NCBI GenBank assembly: GCA_017456545.1
Contig: JAFTJE010000001.1
Span: 1-54,530, forward strand
Source of the DNA: Clostridia bacterium
GTDB lineage: Bacteria > Bacillota > Clostridia > Oscillospirales > CAG-272
Reading direction: 5' to 3'
Length of the DNA: 54,530 nucleotides
Shown here: one piece after another, positions 16,992 through 24,475 of the stretch
Numbering within the stretch: the first letter of the stretch is position 1
Layout: every line of letters starts with the position of its first letter
The notes under the pieces: model-generated
The model's database searches: none
What the model saw: the letters and a program-made list of their open reading frames with translations, nothing else
What the model was told of the DNA's origin: nothing
Program-made: the position numbers and the translations under genes

Positions 16992-19157
16992 ATGAGCCAA
17001 AGAACAAAGGAAATTCTTGCAAAAATGACTCTTGAGGATAAAATTTATCATCTTGAGCAGATTACTACAGCTACATATTTAACAAAGGGAAGTACATACG
17101 AGGTCATAACAGGTCCCAACAGCAAATTAAAGCTTAACAAGGAAATGATTTATGATGTGGGCACATCCCTGAATCTTGTGGGGGCAGAAACTATGATAGA
17201 TGCCCTTACAAATTATCTTGACAAAAGCAAGAGCAAGCGTCCCCCTGTGTTTATGCAGGATGTAATACACGGTCACCGTACTCTTTATCCCATTAATCTT
17301 GCCGTTGCCGCCTCCTTTGACCGTGAGCTTGCAAGTGAGCTTGCCTCCATGGCAGCAAAGGAAGCCAGCCTTGACGGTGTAAGCGTTACCTTCGCACCCA
17401 TGGTAGACCTTGTAAGAGACCCCAGATGGGGACGGGTTATGGAATCAAGCGGTGAGGACCCCTACCTTAACTCCGAAATGGCGAAGGCGACAGTCCGTGG
17501 ATTCCAGGGCGATATGGGTAAATATAATCTTGCAGCCTGTGTAAAGCATTTTGCCGCATACGGTGCAGCAGAGGCAGGCCGTGACTACAATACGGTTGAT
17601 GTAAGCGAACGCACCCTGCGTGAATACTATCTGCCGGCATACAAGGCAGCGATTGATGCCGGGGTTAAAATGCTTATGGCAGCCTTTAACATTGTAGATG
17701 GCGTACCCTGTGTCGGTAATAAGCACCTTATGAAGGATATATTAAGAGATGAATGGGGCTTCGACGGTGTTGTAATAAGTGACTACGGTGCAGTTGAGGA
17801 AATGATAGTTCACGGTGCCTGTGAGGATAAAAAGGAGGCAGCTCTCCGTGCTATTGAGGCAGAGTGCGATATTGAAATGATGTCGAGCTGTTATGCCGAG
17901 CATCTTCGTGCTCTTATAGACGAGGGCAAGGTTACAGAGGAGCAGATTGATAAATCCGTTTTGAGAATACTTGACCTTAAGGAATCCCTTGGAATTCTTG
18001 ACAATCCGTACAGAAGCGTAAATATAGAGGAATCTAAGAGAGTGCAGCTCTCCACTGAGCATCGTGCCCTTGCAAGAAGGGGTGCTGAGCAAAGTGCCGT
18101 TCTCCTTAAAAACGACGGTGTCCTTCCCTTTAGCAAGAATGTATCAAGCGTGGCTTTGATAGGTCCTCTTGCCTCAACAGGCAAAATCCACGGTAGCTGG
18201 CACTGCGGTGGCAGAGCCGAAGAAACCGTAAGCGTATATGAGGGACTTACAAATCTGCTTGGCGACAGAGTAAAATACGCCCCCGGCTGTTATATTGAAT
18301 ACTACTCAGAGGATGAATCTCTCTTTGATGAGGCAGTGGAGCTTGCTAAGAGCAGTGAGTGTGTTGTACTCTGCTTAGGCGAGCATCAGGACTATTCCGG
18401 AGAGGCAAACTGCCGTGCAGATATCCAACTACCCGAGATACAGTACAAGCTGCTTGACAAAATACTCGAGGTAAATAAGAATGTGGCTGTGGCTCTGTTT
18501 ACAGGCAGACCACTTGCAATCAGCCGACTCCACAGCACAGCCCCTGCTATTCTTAATATGTGGATGCCGGGTACAGAGGGTGGAAACGCCTGTGCTAATC
18601 TTATCTTCGGTAATGCTGTGCCAAGTGGAAAGATTACAATGACCTTCCCCCGTGCTCTCGGTCAGTGCCCCATCTATTACAATCACTACACAACAGGCAG
18701 ACCAAAGCTTCCGAAGGATGATCTTAACCGTGTGCTATACACCTCATCCTACATTGATGTGCCCAACAGTCCTCTGTATCCATTTGGTTACGGATTGTCA
18801 TACACTACCTTTGAATACAGTGATATGAGTCTTAGTGCATCAACAATGAAATCGGACGAAAAAATTATTGCAAGTGCAAAAATCAAAAACACAGGAGACT
18901 ATAAGGGTAAGGAAGCTGTACAGCTCTACATAAGAGATGTAAAAGGCTCCTGCGTTCGACCTGTCAAGGAGCTTAAGGGCTTTGAAAAGATTGAGCTTGA
19001 TGTAGGCGAGGAGGCAACCGTTTCCTTTGAAATAACCGAGCCAATGCTCCGTTATTGGAACCAAAAGCTGGAGCATGTGTCTGAAAAAGGCGAATTTGAG
19101 GTCTTTATCGGTAAGGATTCCACCTGCGTTCCCTTTGCAAAATTTGAGCTTATATAA
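16992..19157 (+). CDS. GH3 family beta-glycosidase
   Basis: The 721-residue protein has the full GH3 plan: a TIM-barrel domain with a KHFAAYG motif and the nucleophile motif VISDYGA (Asp264), an (alpha/beta)6 sandwich (about 370-600), and a C-terminal fibronectin type III-like domain (about 640-715). Such enzymes hydrolyse terminal beta-glucose or beta-xylose; the precise sugar cannot be read off. No signal peptide is present, so it is probably cytoplasmic. GGAGG stands before the ATG. Its position after the rhamnosidase-like gene suggests joint breakdown of imported plant or host glycans. Confidence 0.9.
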   Translation: MSQRTKEILAKMTLEDKIYHLEQITTATYLTKGSTYEVITGPNSKLKLNKEMIYDVGTSLNLVGAETMIDALTNYLDKSKSKRPPVFMQDVIHGHRTLYPINLAVAASFDRELASELASMAAKEASLDGVSVTFAPMVDLVRDPRWGRVMESSGEDPYLNSEMAKATVRGFQGDMGKYNLAACVKHFAAYGAAEAGRDYNTVDVSERTLREYYLPAYKAAIDAGVKMLMAAFNIVDGVPCVGNKHLMKDILRDEWGFDGVVISDYGAVEEMIVHGACEDKKEAALRAIEAECDIEMMSSCYAEHLRALIDEGKVTEEQIDKSVLRILDLKESLGILDNPYRSVNIEESKRVQLSTEHRALARRGAEQSAVLLKNDGVLPFSKNVSSVALIGPLASTGKIHGSWHCGGRAEETVSVYEGLTNLLGDRVKYAPGCYIEYYSEDESLFDEAVELAKSSECVVLCLGEHQDYSGEANCRADIQLPEIQYKLLDKILEVNKNVAVALFTGRPLAISRLHSTAPAILNMWMPGTEGGNACANLIFGNAVPSGKITMTFPRALGQCPIYYNHYTTGRPKLPKDDLNRVLYTSSYIDVPNSPLYPFGYGLSYTTFEYSDMSLSASTMKSDEKIIASAKIKNTGDYKGKEAVQLYIRDVKGSCVRPVKELKGFEKIELDVGEEATVSFEITEPMLRYWNQKLEHVSEKGEFEVFIGKDSTCVPFAKFELI

Positions 19158-19164
19158 CCAAAAT

Positions 19165-19198
19165 AAAAAATCTCAACCTGTCTCGGTTGAGATTTTTT
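19165..19198. terminator. Terminator after the GH3 gene, probably bidirectional
   Basis: AAAAAATCTCAACC pairs with GGTTGAGATTTTTT around a six-base loop. It lies between convergent genes and has A/T runs on both sides. Confidence 0.85.
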
Positions 19199-19279
19199 AT
19201 ATGAAATTATTATTGTATTTCTACCGTTTTATGGGAATCTGTCATTGCTGTACAGCCATTCATATTATATATTGACTGT

Positions 19280-21706
19280 TTATTCTGCTGATTGTAATTC
19301 ATGTCCCCAAATAACGGGAGCACCGTAGCTGTTCCATTCGTCGTTCCAGCCGTCGGGCTTGGATTCTGCCTGACAGTATACCTGCACATAATACGCATTA
19401 AAGAATACTACATCTACACCCACTTCTGTTACATTTGTGGGAATGTACAGATAAATCAAGGAGGTACAGTACTTAAATGCTCCGTCGCCAATGGTAGTAA
19501 CACCCTTACCAACGGTTATTTTTGTAATTGCCTCGCATCCGTTGAATGCATTGCTCTCAATAATCTCCACAGTGTCGGGGATTACCAATTCCTTTATTCC
19601 CGAATTTGAGAAGGAAGCGCTACATATTACCTTTATACAAGAAGGAATTTCCGAGTCTGTTCTTGCGTATGGGAAGTAAATAAGCTTTGTTTTATCTGCC
19701 GAGCAAAGGATACCGTCAACATCGGAAAAGACTTCATTCTCCTCGCTTACCTTAACCTCCTTAAGCTTTACGCATCCGTTAAAGGAGACTCCGTTTACTG
19801 TGGAAACATTTTTACCTAAAATGATTTTTTCAAGATTGTCACATCCCAAAAAGGCAGAGACTGATATAGTTTCTATTGACTCGGGGAGGGTAATTTCCTT
19901 TCCCATATAGCTCTGTACCGAGCCCGTTGCCAAAACCTTTACGGATGAGGGCACTGTAAATCCACTCTTTCCGGCAGGATACAGCTTTAATTCTGTCTTA
20001 TCCTTGGTGCAAAGTACACCGTCCACGGATGAATATACAGTATTTTCCTCGCTTACCGTTATAACAGCAAGCTTACTACATCCTAAGAATGCATTATTAT
20101 TAAGCTCTGTAACTCCCTTGCCTATAGTAACAGAGGTCAGCTCTGCACATTCTGTAAAGGCAGAGGATGAAATTTTCTCCACGGAATCGGGTATTATTAT
20201 ATTGGATATGGATACACCCTTGAATGCTTCATTTCCTATAATCTTCACTCCATTTTCTATAGTAACGGATTTAAGAGATGATGTGGCGAAAAAGCTTCCT
20301 CTTTGAATCTCGGCAAGAGACCCCGGAACGGTTATGGATTTAAGCTTTGTTGAGCTGAAGGCAAGCTCGCCCACAAGGGTAAGCTTATTTCCTAAGGTAA
20401 TTTCCGAAAGATTAGAGCCTGTAAAGGCCTGAGCTTCTATGGTTTCAAGCCCTGCTCCACCCTCGATTTTCTCTATCTGAGCTCTGTAAAAGGCTTCTTC
20501 TCCTATGCTTTTTACGGAGCTTGGCAGGGTAACTGTTTTATACTGTGAATAATAGAAGGCTGTGGGCCATATGCTTTCCACTCCGTCGGGAACAACTAAG
20601 CTATCTGCCCCATTTCTTGCTGCTAAGGCAAGACCCTTTCCGTCCTTTGTATACAGTACATTATCAACAGCCTTAAAATTATCATTATCCTCGGATACGA
20701 TAATTCGCTTTATATTTGTAGCTCTGTGGAATGCAGTGGGAGAAAGAGATTCCAGCCCTGCACCTATGTCAACTATGGTTATTTGTGTGCAAAAATCAAA
20801 GGCGAGAGCTCCAATATAAGTCACGCTATCGGGAATTTGCAGGTAGGAGAAGGATGCAGAACTAAAAAATGCCTTGTCTCCTATTTTAGTCACATTATTA
20901 CCTATTTTCAGATAGCTGATATTCGTGTCCATATAAAAGGCTCCGTTGCCGATTTCCTTAACGGGCTTTCCTAAGTGCATATCGGGAATCACAATATCGT
21001 TATCGGTGCATTGTCCTCTTCCTTTTACTATATAATAGGTTTCATCCTCACTCAAAACATACTCAAGGTCGTCGCTGTATTCATAGGGGAGCTTGCAATT
21101 TTTACAAATTCCGTTTTCGTCCACATCGTGGTCCAAGGGAGGTATAGGATATCCGTATACCATAATAGCATCACACACGGAGCATACGGTACTGTCATTA
21201 CTACCCCAAGCCATGCAGGTAGGAGCTGAGCCCTCCTTATTTGTGGGTGTGTGGGGCAATTTATCCAGCTTTACTCTTTCCACAAGATAGGTATTACACT
21301 CCGTACACTTCTTTGCCTCGCTAAAGCCGACTCCCGTACAGGTTGCCTCTATTGCCGGAATAACGGTTATAACATGGGCTTGTGGGTCTATGGGCAGCTC
21401 TGTTTGGCTCAATAGTATTTCATCACACACAGAGCATTTTTTACCCTCGGTAACTCCTGCTTTAGAGCAGGTCGGTGCAGCTCCGGGAATTATCTCGGGT
21501 GTATGTATTTCTATTTCTCCGGTTTCCTTGTGTCCACATAGAGTGCACTCCCGTTCCTTAACGCCCTTCTCTGTGCAGGTCTGTTGAGTCACGGTTTTCC
21601 ACTCCCCGAAGGAATGCTCACATTCACCACAGGAGGAAAGCAGGAATATAGCACATGTGGAAATAATTAAAGCAAATATAGTCAGTAGTATTTTTTTAGT
21701 CTTCAT
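19280..21706 (-). CDS. BspA-type leucine-rich repeat lipoprotein with cysteine-rich modules
   Basis: The 808-residue protein begins with a lipoprotein signal peptide whose lipobox ends LLSSC (Cys at about 26), so it should be anchored outside the membrane. Residues about 30-200 contain repeated modules of about 50 residues with CxxC pairs (ECTLCG, KCSVCD, KCTECN, VCSVCD), each preceded by a TCT/TCS segment. The rest consists of about 20 LRR_5/BspA repeats (I.IPDSV..I...AF..C). Proteins of this type are common cell-surface binding or adhesion proteins in gut Clostridia; the ligand is unknown. GGAG precedes the ATG, and a promoter lies upstream. Confidence 0.88.
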   Translation of the reverse strand: MKTKKILLTIFALIISTCAIFLLSSCGECEHSFGEWKTVTQQTCTEKGVKERECTLCGHKETGEIEIHTPEIIPGAAPTCSKAGVTEGKKCSVCDEILLSQTELPIDPQAHVITVIPAIEATCTGVGFSEAKKCTECNTYLVERVKLDKLPHTPTNKEGSAPTCMAWGSNDSTVCSVCDAIMVYGYPIPPLDHDVDENGICKNCKLPYEYSDDLEYVLSEDETYYIVKGRGQCTDNDIVIPDMHLGKPVKEIGNGAFYMDTNISYLKIGNNVTKIGDKAFFSSASFSYLQIPDSVTYIGALAFDFCTQITIVDIGAGLESLSPTAFHRATNIKRIIVSEDNDNFKAVDNVLYTKDGKGLALAARNGADSLVVPDGVESIWPTAFYYSQYKTVTLPSSVKSIGEEAFYRAQIEKIEGGAGLETIEAQAFTGSNLSEITLGNKLTLVGELAFSSTKLKSITVPGSLAEIQRGSFFATSSLKSVTIENGVKIIGNEAFKGVSISNIIIPDSVEKISSSAFTECAELTSVTIGKGVTELNNNAFLGCSKLAVITVSEENTVYSSVDGVLCTKDKTELKLYPAGKSGFTVPSSVKVLATGSVQSYMGKEITLPESIETISVSAFLGCDNLEKIILGKNVSTVNGVSFNGCVKLKEVKVSEENEVFSDVDGILCSADKTKLIYFPYARTDSEIPSCIKVICSASFSNSGIKELVIPDTVEIIESNAFNGCEAITKITVGKGVTTIGDGAFKYCTSLIYLYIPTNVTEVGVDVVFFNAYYVQVYCQAESKPDGWNDEWNSYGAPVIWGHELQSAE

Positions 21707-21731
21707 AGCTATTCTCCTTTTCTATGTACAT

Positions 21732-21760
21732 ATTTTACCATGGAATCAGAGAAATTACAA
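21732..21760 (-). promoter_or_regulatory. Promoter of the LRR lipoprotein gene
   Basis: Read leftwards: TTGTAA (21760-21755), 17 bp, TAAAAT (21737-21732). The 270 bp from here to 22030 hold no gene; they include a small CACTCC/GGAGTG inverted repeat (about 21810-21841) and the tRNA-like hairpin noted in the findings. Confidence 0.6.
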
Positions 21761-22025
21761 CAAATTGTTGAAAAAAGCATTGTTCAGAAAGTGTCTTTAT
21801 TAAAAAATGCACTCCCGGTGATAAAATCCCCTTAGGAGTGTATGAAAATTGTATTTTAAGCTAAAGGCTCAAATATATTGGTTTCCAAACATAAGAGTGG
21901 ATACAGCTACAAAACCCGTGGCACAGTAAACCTCGCTGCGTTGGTTTAGATTTTTATGGAGATTATCTGCCTTATGGCTCCTTGTACCGATATGGCGAAT
22001 CGAACGCCTAAACCCTTTATCGGCA

Positions 22026-22055
22026 TAGAAAAAGGACACTTGTTAGGTGTCCTTT
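22026..22055 (-). terminator. Terminator of the toxin/immunity-like pair
   Basis: AAAGGACAC/GTGTCCTTT stem (22031-22055) with a seven-base loop; on the minus strand it is followed by a T-run (22030-22026). It lies 4 bp past the stop of the CPCC-like gene. Confidence 0.75.
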
Positions 22056-22058
22056 ATA

Positions 22059-22277
22059 TTATTTTCTATTAAGTAATGGATTTCCAAATACAGTTAAACC
22101 TTTGTTATAATTTTCTTGTGCTTGTGCTATAGAAATAGTATTATTAGGCTCTATGTAATTTTTATCAAGTTTATCTTCATAACCTAAATACCACCATTCA
22201 CAATGAGGACATATATCTGTGTTAATATCAAACTCTGTACCACAAATATAACATTTTCCATTTTCTTTAGATTTCAA
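22059..22277 (-). CDS. Small CPCC-like cysteine protein, probable immunity protein
   Basis: This 72-residue protein has two CxxC knuckles (CYIC near 9-12 and CPHC near 23-26) followed by a Trp-Trp and a helix with the pattern ISIAQAQENYNKGL. The arrangement resembles the cysteine-rich CPCC family, which occurs as immunity proteins next to polymorphic toxins. The cysteines probably bind zinc. Its start overlaps the end of the upstream nuclease-like gene by 11 bp, as expected for a coupled toxin-immunity pair. The family match is from memory of the motif and should be tested by profile search. Confidence 0.6.
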   Translation of the reverse strand: MKSKENGKCYICGTEFDINTDICPHCEWWYLGYEDKLDKNYIEPNNTISIAQAQENYNKGLTVFGNPLLNRK

Positions 22278-22728
22278 CTAAATCATCCCACCTTTTAGTA
22301 ACTTCAAAATCCGTTTTATTTGCAATATAAAAAGTATGTATCGTTTTGTTTTTATTTGCCACCATAATTCTTTTAGTCGGTTCATCATACTTATAAAATC
22401 TTTGTCTTGCCCTACTATAGTAATAAACACCCTTTTCGTTTTTCCAAAAATTTATTGCTCCTTGTTCGTAATCTTTGGAGTTTTTATATCCCATTTCTTT
22501 TTGATGTTTAATATGATGAGGAGTTGTTAATAATTTATTGTTAGCAAAGCCATATACCTCTTTGGGATAGTCTCGGTCAACTTCAATATTTGAGAAATTT
22601 CTATTCTTAAAAAATTCTAACGATTTTAGTAGCTTTAGTTTAATATCCCTATTGAGTTTTTTATTACTCTTATCCGTAAACTTTCCGTCTTTATCTCTCG
22701 GATGTTCGCTTTCCTTAAATTCTGCCAC
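22267..22728 (-). CDS. Probable BECR-fold nuclease toxin with a phage MuF-type linker
   Basis: I choose the GTG at 22728 (AGAGG nine bases upstream; 153 residues); the frame extends to a TTG at 22761, which also forms a -35 box. The N-terminus carries the segment EHPRDKDGKF, which in Firmicutes phages joins MuF/minor head proteins to their C-terminal toxin domains. The C-terminal 90 residues (HHIKHQKEMGYKNSKDY, a Tyr/Arg stretch, then RIMVANKNKTIHTFY) match the helix-strand order and His/Arg/Thr residues of barnase-EndoU-colicin-RelE-like nucleases. It is followed by a CPCC-like immunity gene. It therefore looks like a detached phage toxin tip, probably an RNase. Activity is inferred. Confidence 0.6.
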   Translation of the reverse strand: MAEFKESEHPRDKDGKFTDKSNKKLNRDIKLKLLKSLEFFKNRNFSNIEVDRDYPKEVYGFANNKLLTTPHHIKHQKEMGYKNSKDYEQGAINFWKNEKGVYYYSRARQRFYKYDEPTKRIMVANKNKTIHTFYIANKTDFEVTKRWDDLVEI

Positions 22729-22732
22729 CTTT

Positions 22733-22761
22733 ATTTTACCTCTATAATGTAATTTTGTCAA
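22733..22761 (-). promoter_or_regulatory. Consensus promoter at the toxin start
   Basis: Read leftwards: TTGACA (22761-22756), 17 bp, TAAAAT (22738-22733). Transcription would start about at the GTG start codon (22728), giving a leaderless or very short-leader message if this promoter is used. Confidence 0.5.
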
Positions 22762-22763
22762 GT

Positions 22764-22792
22764 AAAATAGGGAGGTCTTTTCGCCTCCCTAT
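22764..22792 (-). terminator. Terminator of the YwaF-like membrane protein gene
   Basis: ATAGGGAGG/CCTCCCTAT stem with an eight-base loop and a short T-run on the minus strand; also followed by T6 on the plus strand. Confidence 0.75.
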
Positions 22793-22830
22793 ACTTTTTT
22801 ACATTATAAGAGTATATCAATGTGCCACTT

Positions 22831-23604
22831 TTATTTTTTGTTTAAGGTCCTAAGAGCACGATTATACCAACGGTCACCACGAGGAGTAGTAATAATATCG
22901 CATACCGTAAAAATGATAAAATAAATAGCAAGTCCGACCAGGGCTATAACGGGATAGCGTAAAAATGGCATTCCTTCAAACGGTGAATGAATAATAAACA
23001 TTGAGTTGATATCATATGCAGCTTCTTCCGAAACCAGTGCACTAAAAATAAGATTACAGTATAGTCCAATTAAATACATAACCAATACGGATATAACCAT
23101 ATTACGCATATTTCTAAAGAAGTTAGGACGAAGAAGTCCAAGCACGGGGATAAGCATCACATTGAACAAAAGTGTAGCATGTGCGACAATACTTTTTGTC
23201 ACCTCAAAATCTCCTAAGGTTGGATTCATAATAAAATCCACATTGGCAAACATACCAACAAGTGTCGAAGCGATGCCGAACCAGAAAATATAATCGGAAA
23301 GAAGAAGGGCAAATCTGCTTTCCCTATTGGAAATAAGACCGTATGCGAGAGCACACCACATTACAACATTACACGGATAAATAGGTAAAATGAGATTTGG
23401 GGTGTTGCTCACATATTCAATACCGGCACCGGTAAATATAGAATGATATAAAAATGAGCTGTAGTGAAATAAGATAGTAACAATGGGTGCCAGTAACAAA
23501 ATCACTTTCTTCGCCCTGTCGCTACGCACCCATTTTTTTACTGCAAAAAGCAAAAGGGCTATAATAAGCATCAAAATGACATTGAAAATAATAAGCGTTC
23601 CCAT
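22831..23604 (-). CDS. YwaF/TIGR02206-like integral membrane protein
   Basis: The start is placed at the ATG 23604 because GGAGGGG lies just before it; the longer reading to 23697 has no ribosome binding site. The 257-residue product has seven or so hydrophobic helices, with a conserved-looking segment LPIYPCNVVMW and HATLLFNVMLIPVLGL, as in the TIGR02206/TMEM164-type YwaF family. Its function is unknown in bacteria. It stands alone between the toxin locus and the att/tRNA repeats, and its own terminator follows. No signal of horizontal transfer is visible inside the gene. Confidence 0.75.
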   Translation of the reverse strand: MGTLIIFNVILMLIIALLLFAVKKWVRSDRAKKVILLLAPIVTILFHYSSFLYHSIFTGAGIEYVSNTPNLILPIYPCNVVMWCALAYGLISNRESRFALLLSDYIFWFGIASTLVGMFANVDFIMNPTLGDFEVTKSIVAHATLLFNVMLIPVLGLLRPNFFRNMRNMVISVLVMYLIGLYCNLIFSALVSEEAAYDINSMFIIHSPFEGMPFLRYPVIALVGLAIYFIIFTVCDIITTPRGDRWYNRALRTLNKK

Positions 23605-23811
23605 TTTCCCCTCCGGTGGTAAATAAAGCAATTGCAAAATAATTATAACACATCTAAGCTCTGATTTCAACATACACCTGTTCCACATTTCAGGCATTTA
23701 GGTACATCATTCCGTTTAATCTCTGCTTTGACCATCTACTCACTTCATCTCTCTCGAAGACGCAAGCTCGGTTGAGTTTTGCGACGCGAAGCTAGTCCTT
23801 TAGGGCGACGA

Positions 23812-23970
23812 CTGCCCACATTTCCACCGTCCTTCATCACCCACAGGGTGCGGGCGGCGAAAATGCTTCCACGCCGAGTAACCGACACTGATGAAGCTCA
23901 AATCTCCTCACCAAACAAAAAAGGACACCGATATGGTGTCCTATTTTGTTGGCGGAGAAGAGAAGATTTG
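23812..23970. repeat. 159-bp direct repeat, copy A (contains tRNA-Ser 3'-end fragment)
   Basis: This stretch is repeated at 24045-24203 with a period of 233 bp. It holds, on the minus strand, the last 21 bases of tRNA-Ser (23970-23950), the terminator hairpin GGACACC/GGTGTCC, and more than 100 bp of downstream sequence. The tRNA body is missing: upstream of the fragment lies unrelated sequence (23971-24044). It looks like an attachment-site scar in tandem with the real tRNA end. The 100 bp before it (23705-23811) contain no gene. Confidence 0.8.
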
Positions 23971-24044
23971 CGCCACAAGGGCGAACGGTTGCTGTTATCG
24001 CTTCATTCTTCCCTCGGACAGTTCTCAGTCGAATTCAGCGACAG

Positions 24045-24203
24045 CTGCCCACATTTCCACCGTCCTTCATCACCCACAGGGTGCGGGCGGCGAAAATGCT
24101 TCCACGCCGAGTAACCGACACTGATGAAGCTCAAATCTCCTCACCAAACAAAAAAGGACACCGATATGGTGTCCTATTTTGTTGGCGGAGAAGAGAAGAT
24201 TTG
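24045..24203. repeat. 159-bp direct repeat, copy B (overlaps the true tRNA-Ser 3' end)
   Basis: This is the second copy of the 23812-23970 repeat. Its right end is the 3' end of the intact tRNA-Ser gene. On the minus strand it supplies the tRNA terminator (hairpin at about 24152-24172 with the T-run 24151-24146). A segment reading CTCAAATCTCCTCACCA on the plus strand (around 24130) resembles another serine-type tRNA 3' end facing the opposite way, so the block is roughly palindromic around the terminator. Confidence 0.8.
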
Positions 24204-24273
24204 AACTTCCGCGCCGGTTACCCGACCTACACCCTTAGCAGGGGCGCCTCTTCGGCCACTTGAGTACTTCTCC
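24183..24273 (-). tRNA. tRNA-Ser(GCU)
   Basis: The minus strand folds as a long-variable-arm tRNA of 91 bases including an encoded CCA: acceptor GGAGAAG/CTTCTCC, D-arm with AGTGG, anticodon loop CTGCTAA (anticodon GCT), a variable arm, and T-loop TTCAAAT. It reads AGC/AGU codons. It has its own perfect promoter upstream and a hairpin terminator downstream. Copies of its last 21 bases elsewhere in the window (23950, 9338 and a variant at 9157) show that its 3' end serves as an integration target. Confidence 0.93.
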
Positions 24274-24327
24274 ATAAAAGTACGCAACCAAGGTTGCACA
24301 AACCGCCGTTTCTTAGTTTGCCATATA

Positions 24328-24356
24328 ATTATACACGATTATTTTTATAATGTCAA
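24328..24356 (-). promoter_or_regulatory. Promoter of tRNA-Ser
   Basis: Read leftwards: TTGACA (24356-24351), 17 bp, TATAAT (24333-24328), about 55 bp upstream of the tRNA. Confidence 0.85.
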
Positions 24357-24423
24357 TACTTTTTTTCAAATTGTAAAATTTGTTTTCGACACCGATAAAA
24401 GATATAATTTTGTTGTATACATA

Positions 24424-24452
24424 TTGTTATTTTTTTCAATGTGATGTATAAT
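24424..24452 (+). promoter_or_regulatory. Promoter of the glycerophosphodiesterase gene
   Basis: TTGTTA (24424-24429), 17 bp, TATAAT (24447-24452), 24 bp before the ATG, which is preceded by GGAGG. Confidence 0.6.
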
Positions 24453-24475
24453 TAACTTATATGGAGGTATAAACT

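Noticed and set aside
23812-24203. Possible CRISPR array
   Set aside because: Only two long repeats (159 bp) separated by one 74-bp stretch, with tRNA content; no short regular repeats or cas genes anywhere in the window.
23779-24263. Overlapping plus-strand frames across the att repeats
   Set aside because: They run through a tRNA gene and a terminator and repeat with the 159-bp unit; no ribosome binding site.
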